Below the pieces are notes generated by a model, which searched no databases, was not told the origin of the DNA, and saw only the letters and a list, made by a program, of their open reading frames with translations. From Acanthochlamys bracteata (Eukaryota; Streptophyta; Magnoliopsida; Pandanales; Velloziaceae): 64,000 bases of DNA. Of this stretch, positions 35,729 to 48,523 are shown one piece after another. Numbering within the stretch: position 1 is the first letter of the stretch; each line of letters begins with the position of its first letter. The DNA is taken from the NCBI GenBank assembly GCA_019914995.1, contig CM034131.1, positions 2,728,001 to 2,792,000 of the forward strand, read 5' to 3'. The translations under genes and the position numbers were made by a program.

Positions 35729-38642
35729 AGAAGTTAAAGTAGAGGTATGCGATTGAGTTTTAACTCATTTATTCTAATTTTCCTAGATAAGCTGTGGCTA
35801 GTTCAACTAAATATAAGGTATTCCTTTAGTATCACCTAGGTTACGCTGTTGTATTTGTGCATGATACTTTTTCCTCAAAAGTTGAGCATGTTTTTGAAAT
35901 GATTTGAATTTGGAAACTGGTTTTGTCCAGGTTTGGGTAACTCTCTACTGCTTGGTTAAGGTACAAAGGCAGGGTTGTCCTTGATAATGGCATCATTTTG
36001 GAACATTAATCCGTGCAGTATAGACTTTAAGCATCAAGAATCAAGAACCAGAAGTACCAACAGATTTATCAATAGTGGTCAGTCATACTGTTGCAGTCAT
36101 CTTCTTGTACTAGTTGAGTTTATGCACTTTCGAAAATTTCTTTCTTCAGATGAAGAGATGCATGGCTTTCAGGGTCTCACATGGGTAGTAGACAGTACTA
36201 ATAGCAGATATACTAAGCTTTTGTGTAAGTTATAATCTTATGGTAAGATATCTTGTTTCTGTTTTAGTTTCGTGTCATCTTTTGTGCTAATCCTGTTTCA
36301 CAGAGTTAGATGTTTTAACTGTTGCCACAATAGAACTACTACTTAGTGCTGGTAGGCCAATTTGTTACACTATTACTAGCCAAATAAAATTCGTTCAGTC
36401 TTGTTCCTGAGAAAGACACTCGAAGTGACTTAAATTGAGCCTTTCCTCCCAAAATGCAACTAGAACTCAGTTCCTTTCTGATCTACAAATAGCCTGCCAA
36501 GATTATATATTAAACTGTTTCTCATTGCAGCACTGTGGATCTAAATACTCCCCTAATTTACGACTATATGGTTTTAAAAAGCTTTCAAAAAAGGAGCATG
36601 TTTATGCTAAATGCTAAAGTTGGTTGAAAAGGTTACAGAGATGAATGAATGGTCTTGATGACGAATAAATAATGAAGATTTCCGCCTTGGACTCTGTTTT
36701 TCAAACCTGAATTGCTTCTTGGATTTGTTATGCCTTAATACACAACATGCATTTCAAGCTGCACGCACCATTTACTTTTACATTAATGACCTGTGTTCTT
36801 GGATTGTGTTGAGATCATATCAGTTTAAGAAACAAAGAGAGTTCTTCATAAAGTTTTGAAAGATTGAAGATGTTTTCACGAAAGATCTATTTTGCCAATA
36901 CAAATTACATCTTGCTTTTTCTAAGTTCCACGAAAAACCTGCTATATTCACTTCTTAATTCAGAACAACCAACTAAATGCCTGATGCTCTAAGGTTTTTG
37001 AAGTATTCTCTGGTGGTTGTTGGTTTTGGTTTGGGCTTTGGTTCCATTTTCTGATAGTCTAATTTCTTGGATCATTGATGTTATTCAGGTATATGTGAAG
37101 TAAGCAGTTGCTAAGCCCCTACAGGAAAAAGAAGCAAGAAAAGGAGAGCATAATCTCACTAAGTCAAAGGCGGTTCAAAGTGAGCCTTGTCCCTCTTTTA
37201 TTGGAAATATCTCAGATGTTTTTTTGTAGGACTTAACTTGCTCTTAAATGTATCTACCTCTTGTTCTTGTGCTGATCTCCATCATATTTTTGTTTTAAGA
37301 TATAAATCCTCCCGAAAGTAGTTAATCTCCCTCTCTCCTGATGTCTTGAATATCTTCCATTAGTTAAATCCTCAAACAGAATAAACCTGACTCCGCCACT
37401 TGGCGCTTACAAATGATAACCCGTGTCTGTACTAGTTCGAATGCTCACTACTTGTACTATGGTAATTCAGTAAATATTTAGGAAGTTTGTGATTCCTTAG
37501 TCATACGCATTATCTGCAGCTAGATGTTGATTATTATTCTGAAATCATTCTTCCCGATCTCTTTTTGATCGTAGAATCTAATAGTTGGGTCAAAGGTGGC
37601 ATCTTTTGAAGTTCGAACTTCTTTACTCTTTATAGATGTAGGGCTGTTACCTAGCTTTAGATTGTCTCTAGCTTAGTTTTATTTTGGTTTAGTTATATCA
37701 ATTATTTGGCTATGTTGTTAAGTTTGGAGCCAGCTAATTCTTTGACGACTATGCTTCTTCATCCCTTTAATGTTGGCCTTCCATGGTCATTCACTGCAAT
37801 CTGTTGAATAGCAATCTGGTTGCTAAACAATTATAGAGACTTGTTACTATGATACAAAAATTTTATTTATCGTATTCCCATACTCAATAGCAAGTGAGAG
37901 GTTTGCAAACATGTTTTTACCAAGTAAATTATGTTGTTTTGTTGTTGATCATCATTAAAGCACTAGCATTGCGTTCCTAGATTAGTTATTATTTTCAATG
38001 CGTACTTCCCTATTTAATTGAACTGATTATTGATTTGTTTATGTGTAGATGGTCTTCCAGCAGTTAGCTCTTTGTCAATAAGGTTAGCTAATATTTACTA
38101 TAAAACATAATTTTTGTTGAATGTTGTGCTGTTTACTTACTCGCAGGTTATGATGCTTGGTGGAGCATCCTATGAGTGTTAGCTCCACAGTAAGTTGATC
38201 TTCGAGTGTTTGCCTGTGCAAATTGGCCAAGAAAAAAACAAGAAGAAAAAAAAAAAGTAATAATCGATCTAGTGGACTATATGAGTTATCTGATGTCTAG
38301 GTACATTCTACATATGCCACAATCCTGAAATTGGTTCAGCTGTATAATTGAAGATCAGTCTGCATTGGCGTGCAACTGTTACTGCTTCACCTTTTATTAT
38401 GAGGTAATGAACTTAATACTTTGGAAATATTTTATGTATCTCTGCAAAGAATAATGCCGGTCAAGCAATAAATTAACCTTTTTTGGTATTAGCATCAGTT
38501 TCATGTATATGTTAAATAACATTACCGAAATTACATGATTAAGGATGTGAACACACAGTCAATGAATAAAAATGAAAGAGAACATAGCAGTGATATTGAG
38601 AAGACATTCCCCTTATCGTTTTTCTCTTGCTTCCGTTCATCT
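35729..38642. other. Noncoding flank of the PPR gene
   Basis: The sequence has intron-like or UTR-like base composition with no convincing exon. Short ORFs at 35975-36235 and 36435-36617 have no recognisable features. Transcripts with 3' introns are common for PPR genes but cannot be shown here. Confidence 0.4.
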
Positions 38643-38878
38643 TCACATCTCCATGACGATGCACCAATCTTCTCCGTCTTGGTACTTCAGGAAGAATCCA
38701 GCTTCATACAAACCCATATCTTCATCTTCTTCCATCACAGTGATATTCTCTTCAGACCCTTCCCCTTCTTGCTCCGGCATATTACTTGGTCCAATTAACT
38801 CTTCTCCACCACCATGATTGAAATCTTCTTCTTCATTGTCTTCATCACCATAATCATCGATTTCAGCATAGCTACTAT
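38643..38878 (-). other. Acidic open frame on the minus strand, possible terminal exon
   Basis: Reading minus from about 38878, after an acceptor-like TTTATATAG, the frame gives YAEIDDYGDEDNEEEDFNHG. It then has an acidic Glu/Gly-rich stretch and ends LKYQDGEDWCIVMEM at TGA 38643-38645. Long runs of Asp and Glu codons with mixed third positions suggest former or real coding sequence. No upstream exon was found and no family is recognised. The copia element sits just upstream on this strand and may have broken the gene. Confidence 0.3.
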
Positions 38879-39110
38879 ATAAATACTTTAAGATCCCGCT
38901 AACTGAATTCCTGTATAGTTGAAACCGTAATCTTTATCAACTACTCTCCAAAAACTAAGCTATTATATAGCACTACATCGCAGGATTTGAGCTTGTGCGT
39001 GCTCTTGCCCTTATCCCTGGAACTAGAAACATAGAGGATATGGCATGATGAGCACCTGGCCTTGCGGCACATGCTGGTGTACTTTGAGTGGTTGTTACAT
39101 TTGTGTAATA

Positions 39111-39844
39111 TGAGAGTGGTAAAGTCACTCTACTGTGTTAGGTATTCTTGGTTTGATTTTTCTCCTTATATTTTTTGTCTTGGCAAAGTGATCTTTTTAC
39201 ATTCTTTTATAGTAGTGTGGAATAATTTAGAATAGTCAAAGATATTTATGATGCCAAGATATTTTTTAAAAGTATGGGAGATATTTATGTGCTTATTCAT
39301 GGCATCTAGATCTGCGTGCCAAGATATTAGTAAATGACGGTTGTTTTATAAATATATTTTGGTAGAACTTTTTGAACAAACATTCTTCACCATTCGATCA
39401 AAGCCATTTCCACTGTTTATCGAGAGAAAGAAAGACTATAAATATGGAGGATGAGTAGGCCATTTGAAACCATTGAGAAAGTTAGCAATAATAAGCATCT
39501 ATACACTCTTGCTCTTAGTGTAGCCAGCAACAATCTCACTTGTGAGAAACAATTGCAATCTCTCCAACAAGAGCTACGCTTGGTAGTAGCCTTATAAAGA
39601 GAGTGGTGTAATCTTATTTCTTAGTGAAGTTTTCTTTTCCGTTGCTGTCGTAATTTTGTCATTCTCTGTCTAATAGGAGAGGGTTTTCCACATAAAATTT
39701 TGTGTATATTATCTATTAATTTTCATCTTATTTCATCGTTCTCTTAAGTTGCAAGATTCTTGGCACATTTATAATTTCGCTACGTTATTTGTGGTATTTA
39801 GTTTCGTTGCACACTGTGTTTGTCTCTAACCTCTAAACCGAACA
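39111..39844 (+). repeat. 5' LTR of the copia element
   Basis: 734 bp, from TGAGAGTGGT to CCGAACA, matching 42955-43681 along its whole length with many substitutions. Shared words include TTTTTGTCTTG near the start and CTCTAAAC at the end. Confidence 0.88.
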
Positions 39845-39846
39845 AC

Positions 39847-39858
39847 TGGTATCAAAGC
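39847..39858 (+). other. Primer-binding site of the copia element
   Basis: TGGTATCAAAGC lies two bases after the 5' LTR and differs at one position from TGGTATCAGAGC, the usual initiator-tRNA-Met complement in plant copia elements. Confidence 0.85.
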
Positions 39859-39859
39859 T

Positions 39860-42800
39860 AGATTTTTGTGATGACAACCAAATAGAATATTGGAAAATTC
39901 AATGGCAATAATTTTTCTTTATGGCAATTTGAAGAGCGGTTTGATGGCATCTCAACGAGAAGTGGCAAAAAATAAAAGTAATCCTCACAAAGAAATTTTT
40001 TTCTAAGAGCAATTGAAGAACGATTTGATGGCAGCTCTGACGAGAAATGGCAAAAGATACACGAGCAAGTTTTGACAAGCATATGGAGATTCAGTCCTCG
40101 CTAGCATGCTGGAGATGAAGTGTGTAAAGACAGAAAGTATGAAACACATTATATCAATAATATAAGGTAAAATCTAAGCATAATATATTTTCTTAAAGAG
40201 AAAGTTATATGATTTACGGATGCCAGAAATAACTACCATCGCCAAACATTTAATCTCAACTTGTTATTTTCTCAACTAGCATCACTAGGTGAGAATATAA
40301 CACCAAATCAAAAGGCTCAATTCTTTCACCTCAATTCTTACGATTTATCTTGTTATCAAGGTGACAAGCAGGACTTTTTCAAAAGGCCTAGTCTACAATG
40401 ATATTGTAGCAGCGCTATTTTATGAAGAGAATAGGCGAAAAACAAAGAAAGATCATGTGTCTACTTTGCGACAAGTAAAAACGCTCGCGGCAATGGGCAG
40501 ATCCATAAGCAAGAGCTTTAGTGAGAGCCCCAACAAGGCTAAAGGAAAGAAAGAGAAGGATAAAAGGAAATGCTTTTTCTGCAAGAAGATGGGCATGTGA
40601 AGGACGGTTGTTGGCACTACAAGAAGAAGAAACAAGTAAAGCAGTCTAATGCTTAGGCAAGCGTGGCACACATTACTGAAGAGGGCGAGGTATTGTTTAG
40701 AGAAGTACACAACACAGAACTATCAAACGTCTAGGTATTGGACTTTGGAGTTACATGGCGCATGATCTTCCGAAGAGACTAGTTCTTCAAGTATGCACCA
40801 ATCACTATGGGCATGGTCTATATGGGGAATAATCATACCTACAAGATCATCGGAATAAGATCTGAAGATCAAGACATTTAATGGGGCCATTTGCATCATA
40901 GAGGATGTTCGCCACATAGAAGGTCTCACGAAGAATTATGAGGAATTATTCGCACCATCGTTGGATGATTTGAGGTACAAGGCCCATGTTGAATATAGAA
41001 TTATGGAGATTGGTATCAATTTTTACAAAGTGCTAGGAGAAACCATCTCAAACTTAGATACACTAGTAGTATCACGTAGTAAGCAGAAGAAGAGGAATTT
41101 TTGAAACTGTTGTATCTATGCTTAGGCCATATATCAAAAAAGGGTCTCAAAATTCTCTTCGACTACAAACTCTTAAAGGACTTGAAGATGGTAAACTTAC
41201 GATTTTGTGAAGATTGCATAACCAACAAACAAAATCGGAGCAAGTTAAGAAGATCTCTCTCATGCTCCAAAGGCATTTTGGGCTTGATACACTATAACTA
41301 TGGGAAGCCCCTGAAGCATCTCTCAAAGGAGCAAGATATCTATTACTCAAGAAGTTGCTTGGTATTTTCAATAAAAAAAAAATCAGATGTCCTTGAAATA
41401 TTCAAAACTTCAAGGCACGAGTAAACTTGAATCTAATAGACGGATCAAGTGTTTTCGGTTGGACAATAGAGGAGAACACTTAAGTAACAAATTTGGTCCT
41501 TCTCGGAAGCTAAAGGAATAAAGAAGCATCCCACCGTAGTATACACTCCGCAACAAAATGGAGTTACAGAGCAGATGAATCGAACTCTTGCTAAAAGGAT
41601 GGGAGCGATGCTAAGGACAGTTGCTCTACCCAATTCTTTTTGGCAGAAGCAACAAATATCGCTTGCTATATAATCAATAGGTCGCCTTCAACGGCAATAC
41701 AAATGAAGACGCCAATAAAACTATGGACCAGTAAGTGTGCTGACTATTCTCGACTTCATATATTTGGTTGTCTGACATATGTGATGTATGCAAGCCATGA
41801 AAGATCAAAGTTAGATGCACGCTCAAGGAGATGCATCTTCTTAGACCATACTGATGGCGTTAAAGGATATCGTCTGTGAGATCCCACCGCTCACAAAATT
41901 ATCATCACTAGGGATGCCATTTTTGTAGAAAATCAAATTTCATGTACATCACACGATAAAGATGCTGGCACAAGAAAGACTGCTGCTCAAATTTTGGAAA
42001 TGCAAAAGGGAGAAGACGACTACATCTAAGATAGAATTAAGAGACAAAGAACAAACTAGTTGTTAACTTCATATTGTCTCTGTTGGAACTTCTAATAAAA
42101 GAAAAAGGCAAGCTGGAGTACTCCAAGATATAGTTTACGAGAGGGCAAGCCTGAATAGCCGTGAAATTGAAGTGGCCAAGAGGACGCATAAAACTCAAAT
42201 AAATATATCATCTCAACAATATACATCCACCGGGGAAAATCTTATGTTCACTATGATTTGTACAAGACTTGACTTGGCTCAAGCAGTGGGAGCAGTCAAT
42301 AGATTCATGGCAAAATCTTCTGGTGACTACTAGTAAGCCGTGAAAAGGATTCTCCGCTACGTGAAGGGGACCTTGGATGCTTCACTGTGTTATAAAGGAT
42401 TTTAATATCTTGTCAAATGGTATGTTAATGCAGATTTTGCTGGAGATTTCGATAGAAGCCGTTTCACTACTGGATACGTGTTTATACTCACAAACGGAGC
42501 TGTGAGCTGGTGCTAGAAGCTTCCGTCCGTCGTGGCGTTGTCCACAACTGAAGCAGAGTAAATGGCGGCGACACACGCTTGCAAGGACGCAATTTGGATA
42601 CAGAGACTTCTGGCAGAGCTTGATCACAAATAAGAGGTTATCCTCTTTTCTATGATAGTCGGGAGTACCTTGTATCTCTTTAAGAATCTAGCTTATCACT
42701 CCAGAACTAAACATATTGGTGTCCAATTATAGGTGATGTGTTGGAAAGTGTGAGCATGAATATGCTTAAAGTCTTTATGGAGGAGAACCCAGCAGATGCA

Positions 42801-42860
42801 TTGACAAAGCCCATTACAGTCGATAAGTTTGAATGGATTAGTTCCAACTATGGCTTTGTC
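39860..42860 (+). pseudogene. Copia gag-pol, multiply broken, RT core missing
   Basis: In order: Gag pieces with a zinc knuckle (KCFFCKKMG, interrupted by a shift just before the His, near 40570-40605); a protease remnant at 40735-40860 where the DSGAT active site reads DFGVT; the pre-integrase/integrase block at 41101-41424 (LGHISKKGLKILFDYKLLKD); the integrase C-terminal part at 41565-41940 (GVTEQMNRTLAKRMGAML, CYIINRSPSTAIQMKTPI); then RNase H from about 42250 (VKRILRYVKGTLDASLCYKG, DRSRFTTGYVF, LSTTEAE, ADALTKPI-like). The reverse-transcriptase core between about 42130 and 42240 is deleted. Many stops and shifts rule out function. Confidence 0.88.
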
Positions 42861-42954
42861 ATAGGAAGTAATGAACATGAAAGAAATTGCAACAACAACA
42901 AAAGGGCTAGAAGATAATAAAAAGACACTGTTGAGTGCCTTTAAGTAGTAGATT

Positions 42955-43681
42955 GTGAGAGTGGTAAAGCCACTCCACTGTGTTGAGGTATGCTTGGTTT
43001 GGCTTTTTTTCTTACTCTTTTTGTCTTGACAAAGTGATTATTTTATGCGATTCTAGAATAGTGTCGAATACACTAAAATAGTCAAAGATATTTTTGGTGC
43101 TAAGATATTTTTAGAAGTATGGGAGATATTTATGTGTTCATTTATGGCATTTAGATTTGCATGTCAAAATATTTGTAAATTATAGTTATCTTATAAAGAT
43201 ATTTTAGGAAAACTTTCTTGACAAGCATTCTCCACCATCCGATCAAAATCATCTCCACATTTTATTAAGAGGTGGAAAGATTATAAATAGGAAGGAGAAG
43301 CCATCCATTTGGAACTATTAAGACAAGCATCCAAGCATATACTCTTGCTCTTAGGGTAGCCATCAATAATTCCACTTGTGAGAAACAATTGCTATCTCTC
43401 CGATAAGAGCTACGCTTGGTAGTAGCTTTGTAAAGAGAGTGGTATAAGCTTTGTTTCTTAGTCATGTTTTCTTTGCAGTTGTCGTAGTGATTTTTCTCAC
43501 CTCCGTCTAGTAGGAAAGGGTTTTCTATGTAAAATCTTTTGCCTATTGTCTATTGCTTTTAATCTTATCTCATCATTCCATTGAGTGCAAGATCCTTGGC
43601 ACGCTTTATAATTTCGCTGCGCTATTTGTGGTGTTTAGTTTCGTCTGTATACGTGTTTATGCTTGACCTCTAAACATAACA
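42955..43681 (+). repeat. 3' LTR of the copia element
   Basis: 727 bp, from TGAGAGTGGTAAAGCC to CATAACA, homologous to 39111-39844. Divergence is easy to see by eye across the alignment. Confidence 0.88.
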
Positions 43682-45696
43682 TGTAGGACCACGGTGTGGA
43701 GTCCTGCAGTTGGAGGAAAGTTGAATTTGTTGATGATCTTCTCATCAGGCCTTGTATCCAAACACGGTGGCAGAATGGTTTGGAATCCAGCCATTCCGTG
43801 ATGTCGTCCTTCTCTCTTTATCTCCCGTTGGTGTTACTATTGTTTCAGGAGGCTTAAAGGTATTGTTTCTTCGCAAATTGTTAGAGATGGAGGTGGTTTT
43901 CATTCTTCTTTGAGCAGCTGAAGGTGATTTTTGCAAGCTTGGAAAACACTGCAGCTTTGCTTTGTTTAAAGTTTTTTTATAGTGTTTTTGTTGCAGTTCT
44001 TTGATTGTCCAAAACAAAACGAGCGTATGGAAGATTGCGCGACAGAGTTCGTGGTTTGAATCTTATTAAAGTACCAAGTAGACAAGAAACCGGAATCCTA
44101 TGAAGTGATGGAGAGAGAGACGAGGGGACATTCGATGGTTTGTGGAAGGTTAAGCTGTTGCTGGATAAATGTAGCATTCAACTTAGAAGCAAAGAATGCC
44201 TAACAGATTATGCGCAAGTTTTCTTCTTTATTGTTCCATGCGACGCTGTTCCCCATTTTTATTGGAACTTTCTTATCTCTGACTTGAATTTCACTTTGAT
44301 TTGTAGTTCTAATAATTAAATTATTTTGGTTAGGTAAACTTATCCAGGTAGGAGATGTTTTATCTGATAGGCCATTCTTGTGCTGGTATGAGTATACAGT
44401 CATTATGTTAAAGACGTAATAGGGAATTGGAGATATGGGAGCTTTGCTTGCCTGCTTGCAGGCTTCTATCTTGTACTCTACCCCTTTGTTCTTTCTGCTT
44501 CCTTGATGTTTTCACGGTGAATTGTATTGGTATGCAGGTAGAATTTTGATCTGTGATAGGTATATCATGTATTATTGATTGAAGGAGCTTTAAAAATAAA
44601 GTCAGCAAATTGCTGTTTTTTTTTTAACAACACAAATAATTGTTTAATTGATTGATACAACTATACAAAGAATGTAATACAGTTGAATTTCGAATATTAT
44701 AAAACTTTGAAAATATATAACTTTCGGAAATATAATTTGTGTCCAAAATCAGGTGGTCCAAAATAGTTGGAGTCCCTATCTAGGCTTATAAAAAAAAATG
44801 CATCAAGTCCTTTATCAAGAAAGTGGACGAGCATGGTGGTCAGAGGGGTGTACCAAGTAGTTTTTCTCATCAGCAACTCACGTGGCATTTACAGAATACT
44901 ACGGTATATGTGAGACCCTATCAACAGAGAAATGGCCATGAAGTGGTTGTATTTTATAGAAAATACTGTAAGTAGTGGGGCTCACGATAAATAGAGAATA
45001 TTTTTTAAAAACATACTTGGTTTTACGCCATGTTTGAATAGCCGAAAAGTGGAGCTTTTTGTAAAAAAAGAAAAGCTTTTGACGAATTCTTTTTCATAAC
45101 TTTAAAAAAGTTGTCCGTATATTTATGCCGTAATATACAATTCAACATACTTTTTAATTTTTCTAAAAAAAATTCCTACGCATTGCGCATAGCTTTTTGG
45201 GTTTTAAAAAAATCCAAAAGCACTTTTAAATGAGATGCCAAATAGAGTCTAGCCTAATGGATACTAGAGTTGGAAAGCAGATTACAGGCGAGAGTTACAA
45301 AAAATATTTGACAGTGGCTATGACGATGCTTAAAAAAATTTGCACATCTTTTATAAATTTTCTATAAAATTTTAAATTTTTTTATAAATTTGTAAAATAT
45401 AGATTAATTGTATATCATACAGTTTTTTTATTTAATTTTTATTTTTTTAGATGAAAAAACTTCAAGTCGTTTTAAAAAAATTTCAAAATAAACTATTTTT
45501 TAAAAACTCTTTATTTTAAGCATTTTTAAATATCTCCTAAAAACTGACATGCTGAAAATTTAGAATCAAAAGTGGACAAAAAACAATAATAATCAACTAG
45601 AGTATTAAAGCTTTTTTCTAAACCTGAATCCTTTGCTTATCTCTGTTCTCATGCCATTTCGATAGAATTTTACCATACTGGCATGCACATACAGCC
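43682..45696. other. Intergenic DNA, no recognised gene
   Basis: A plus-strand frame just after the LTR (ESCSWRKVEFVDDLL) is open for about 50 codons but matches nothing I know. A block at 45030-45240 begins CCATGTTTGAATAGCCGAAAAG and ends with a weakly inverted counterpart, possibly a MITE. 45300-45600 is AT-rich debris. Confidence 0.35.
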
Positions 45697-45855
45697 TATG
45701 TCTTTATAACATTACGGACAAGACAACAAGTACGGTGCCACGTAGGGCTTTGTTGAACTAATGCTGTTTTTTGAACTTCGCTTTCATTGTAGGCTGCATC
45801 TCTTTTTAGCACCTTGAACTTACAAATACTTCCTTCTGTAAGATCCTTCTTTCCC

Positions 45856-48523
45856 TTAGCTTCTGAGAATGCATTCTGTCGTAATCCTGTTGAACATAAA
45901 GTAGTCTTCTTATCCAAGTCAAAAGGAAACAAAACTTAAAAATTTATCCAACAGACAGAGATCAATTACAATCTGGAAAATATGAAGTTACCAAACCTTC
46001 ACATATGATTAACCTGTATTCATTGTAAGCTGCAATCCTAGCTTCATCCTCAGTCAACGGTACTTGTTCTTGTACGCAGCCTAAAACAGGGACCTTTTCT
46101 TGCATTCCTTGTTCTTTTACACAGCCTAAAAGAGGGATCTTTTCTTGCATTCCTGACATCCACATTTCCATTAGCAATTTAATAAAACAAAGAGTTCAAA
46201 ATGTGCACAAAAATAGGAGCAATGTGCAGAAAATAGGGCTCGTGCAACCTGTCTTTTATGCGACTCTGATGAGCTTTTTTGCCATGTAAATCGTAGCCTC
46301 TATCCTTAGGAGGAAGTGGAGGATTCTTAATAACAGGAAAATCTTCGTATAGTTGATAGTTCAAATGAGGCGCAGTCAAATTGTTTTCTTGACATATACT
46401 TTCCCCCTTGTCATTTGTACAACAATATCTGTTGTCGAAATATAGATCAACATTGTAGCATGTCTCTCCCTCTGAGACAAGAAAGTCAGGTGCAGATGTA
46501 TTTACTGCCATGGGCATCAGCTCTTCTCTGTTAGCTTCACTTGCTTTTCTGTTTGTGCTGTGTGATCTGATGAGAATGTTGCAGTCCAAATCAAGAGATT
46601 CTTGATCAAAATGACGGATGTCATTACGAGATGCATGAAACTTCTTGGTTTTTTCAACTTGCATTTGGCCCTCGGTGTGATTGTTCTCATGTAGTTTCAC
46701 GCCTCTTGCACCTTCCTCTCGAACCACTGGTCTCTTGGCATAGTTGGCATTAGTAGCTCCCTTCATTGGTAGTTTCTCTTTTTTATTTTCAGAACCTATA
46801 GCTGCTCCATCTTTTTTATTGTAACTTCTTGCATCTTTTCCACTTCTTATGTGCTCATGATGCTTGAATCCTTGCTCTGCCATCTGTTTCCCATTATCAA
46901 GAGCCTTCTGATCTTTAACAAAGTTCCCGCTCTTCTGGATATCAAACTCAATGGAATCACATAGGACCATCGCAACCGGTGTAACATCATTTGCATTCTC
47001 TCTGACAGGGCTTTGGTCTACGTCTTTGTGCTTCTTATAGCTGTCAAACTGTAAAGTCTTGTCAAGAAATTCCTTTCTGTAACTTCTTTTGAGTCCAGGA
47101 GCATCTTTTTCAGATTGATCTACTACTTTTTCGCAGGCATTCGTGCCATATATACGAACACGGAACATCATACTGCCAATGATCTTGAATACGACAAACT
47201 CTCCATATTGTATGTTATGACCCACTACAAATTCTGGCCATCCCTCCACTAGAGCTACGGAACCATTCACTAAAGTTAATCGCATCTTCCAGCATTTCCG
47301 TCTAGGATCTTGAACATAAACATACTGATTGATGGCGTTATTTAACATTGAAGCAAATCTGGGAGGAATGTACTGCAGATTTAGAGTATTAGAACCATGG
47401 AGTGACATGATATGGCAATACATAAATTCTTAGTATGGTTTAAGAAAATGGCTTTTTGTGTACTTTGAAAGATGACATGTGTATACATGTATGCCTAGAT
47501 GTAAGTCTCAAAGTTCACCTACATGGGTACATGCATATGCAAGATTGTCAAAATCGAAATTTTATATAGAACCGTTTCGCTTGAGTAGAATCGTAAAATC
47601 GAGATTTTAAAATAAAATCGTAAGATTTTACATACTGATAAATTTTATAAAATTTCTTTTTTAATACTATTAAGTTTACTATGGTTGCAACACTTATATT
47701 CAGAGAAACAAAATCACCTTAACAGCTTGCAGATGACAAGAAACTTCAAAATACAAGTGAAGAAAATGAAACTTGTCCTAGATAACATCGTACCAAGGAA
47801 GAAAACTATCACTTTTGAGTTCAATAGCTATAGATGCAAATGTGTTAATATATATACCTTTTCTGTACATCTGTTTCTTATACTTTTCTTTTCTTTTACC
47901 AAAAAAACTTTCCGTTTAAATAATTTCCGACTGGTAACGGATTAGAGTCAACTGTTCGACAGATAATACTGATCATGTTCTTATAGGGAAGCATTAAAAA
48001 AAAAACAAGATCATTTCAGATCTCTAAGGAAATGTGGTAACAATATTAAAATACTGTTTTTCTTCAGAGAAGAACATAAACTGAAATATATCTACTAGTC
48101 AGTGCATCAATTGCTCAGAATTTTAGCCTTTTCCATGGAACAGAACTATAAGGCTATCTATTAATTTCAGAAACAATGATTGAACTTTTTTCTTCTTTTT
48201 AGTCAAACAAAAGCAAAATCAAGTTCATCTGTGTAACATATCCAGTAACAGTGTTCTCCTTCCAAAAACAAACTAAATGCACTAAGAAGGATCTACAAAT
48301 ATTCTGTAAAAGAAGTACAAAAAGGAAATACAAACAAAAACACCAATAAAACCCACGACGAAAAGAAAAAAATAATCCAGGATAGAAACTTTAAGAAAGT
48401 AAAAGCGAAACAGAAAACAATTTTGTGATAGGTACTAACCAGAAAATTTTTGTAGTTCCCAATCATGGGTTTAAAGAAAGACCCACGATGTTTCCGAGAG
48501 AAAGCAGTGAGCTTTGGCGCCAT
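45856..48523 (-). CDS. B3-domain protein (REM-like), 3' exons uncertain
   Basis: Exon 1 (48523-48440) encodes MAPKLTAFSRKHRGSFFKPM followed by IGNYKNFL. Exon 2 (47372-46249) continues YIPPRFASMLNNAINQYVYV, then a WPEFV..HNIQYGEFVVFKI block. Together these make one plant B3 DNA-binding domain of about 100 residues, closest to the REM group (FFK.. start, L.IP..F, LV.G....W..FV..H.I..G.F..F). The rest of exon 2 is long, polar and lysine-rich without a second clear B3 domain. Exon 3 (about 46157-46020) and exon 4 (from about 45889) look coding, but strict splicing leaves exon 2 with two spare bases and shifts exon 3 into a frame that ends early. Either an unusual donor is used or the 3' part is decaying. 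The product is expected to be a nuclear DNA-binding protein. Confidence 0.78.
46064..46153 (-). repeat. In-frame 45-bp tandem duplication in the B3 gene
   Basis: Two adjacent 45-bp units encode GMQEKIPLLGCVKEQ and GMQEKVPVLGCVQEQ. They differ at four bases, three of which change the residue. The period is fifteen codons, so the reading frame is kept. Confidence 0.85.
47540..47672. repeat. Truncated copy of the MITE found at 23143-23659
   Basis: Starting CAAGATTGTCAAAATCG, it shares a run of words with 23143-23285, including TCGTAAGATTTTACATAC and TGATAAATTTTATAA-type sequence. Only the left part is present. It lies in the first intron of the B3 gene. Confidence 0.7.

Larger units (their letters stand above)
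39111..43681 (+). mobile_element. Decayed Ty1/copia LTR retrotransposon
   Basis: Two direct LTRs (39111-39844 and 42955-43681) start TGAGAGTGGTAAAG and end in ACA. They enclose a tRNA-Met-type primer-binding site, then remnants in copia order: Gag zinc knuckle, protease, integrase, and RNase H. The integrase-before-RT order defines Ty1/copia. The LTRs differ at many positions and the frames are broken repeatedly, so the insertion is old. Flanking TGTAATA and TGTAGGA share only TGTA, so a clean 5-bp target duplication is not visible. Confidence 0.9.
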
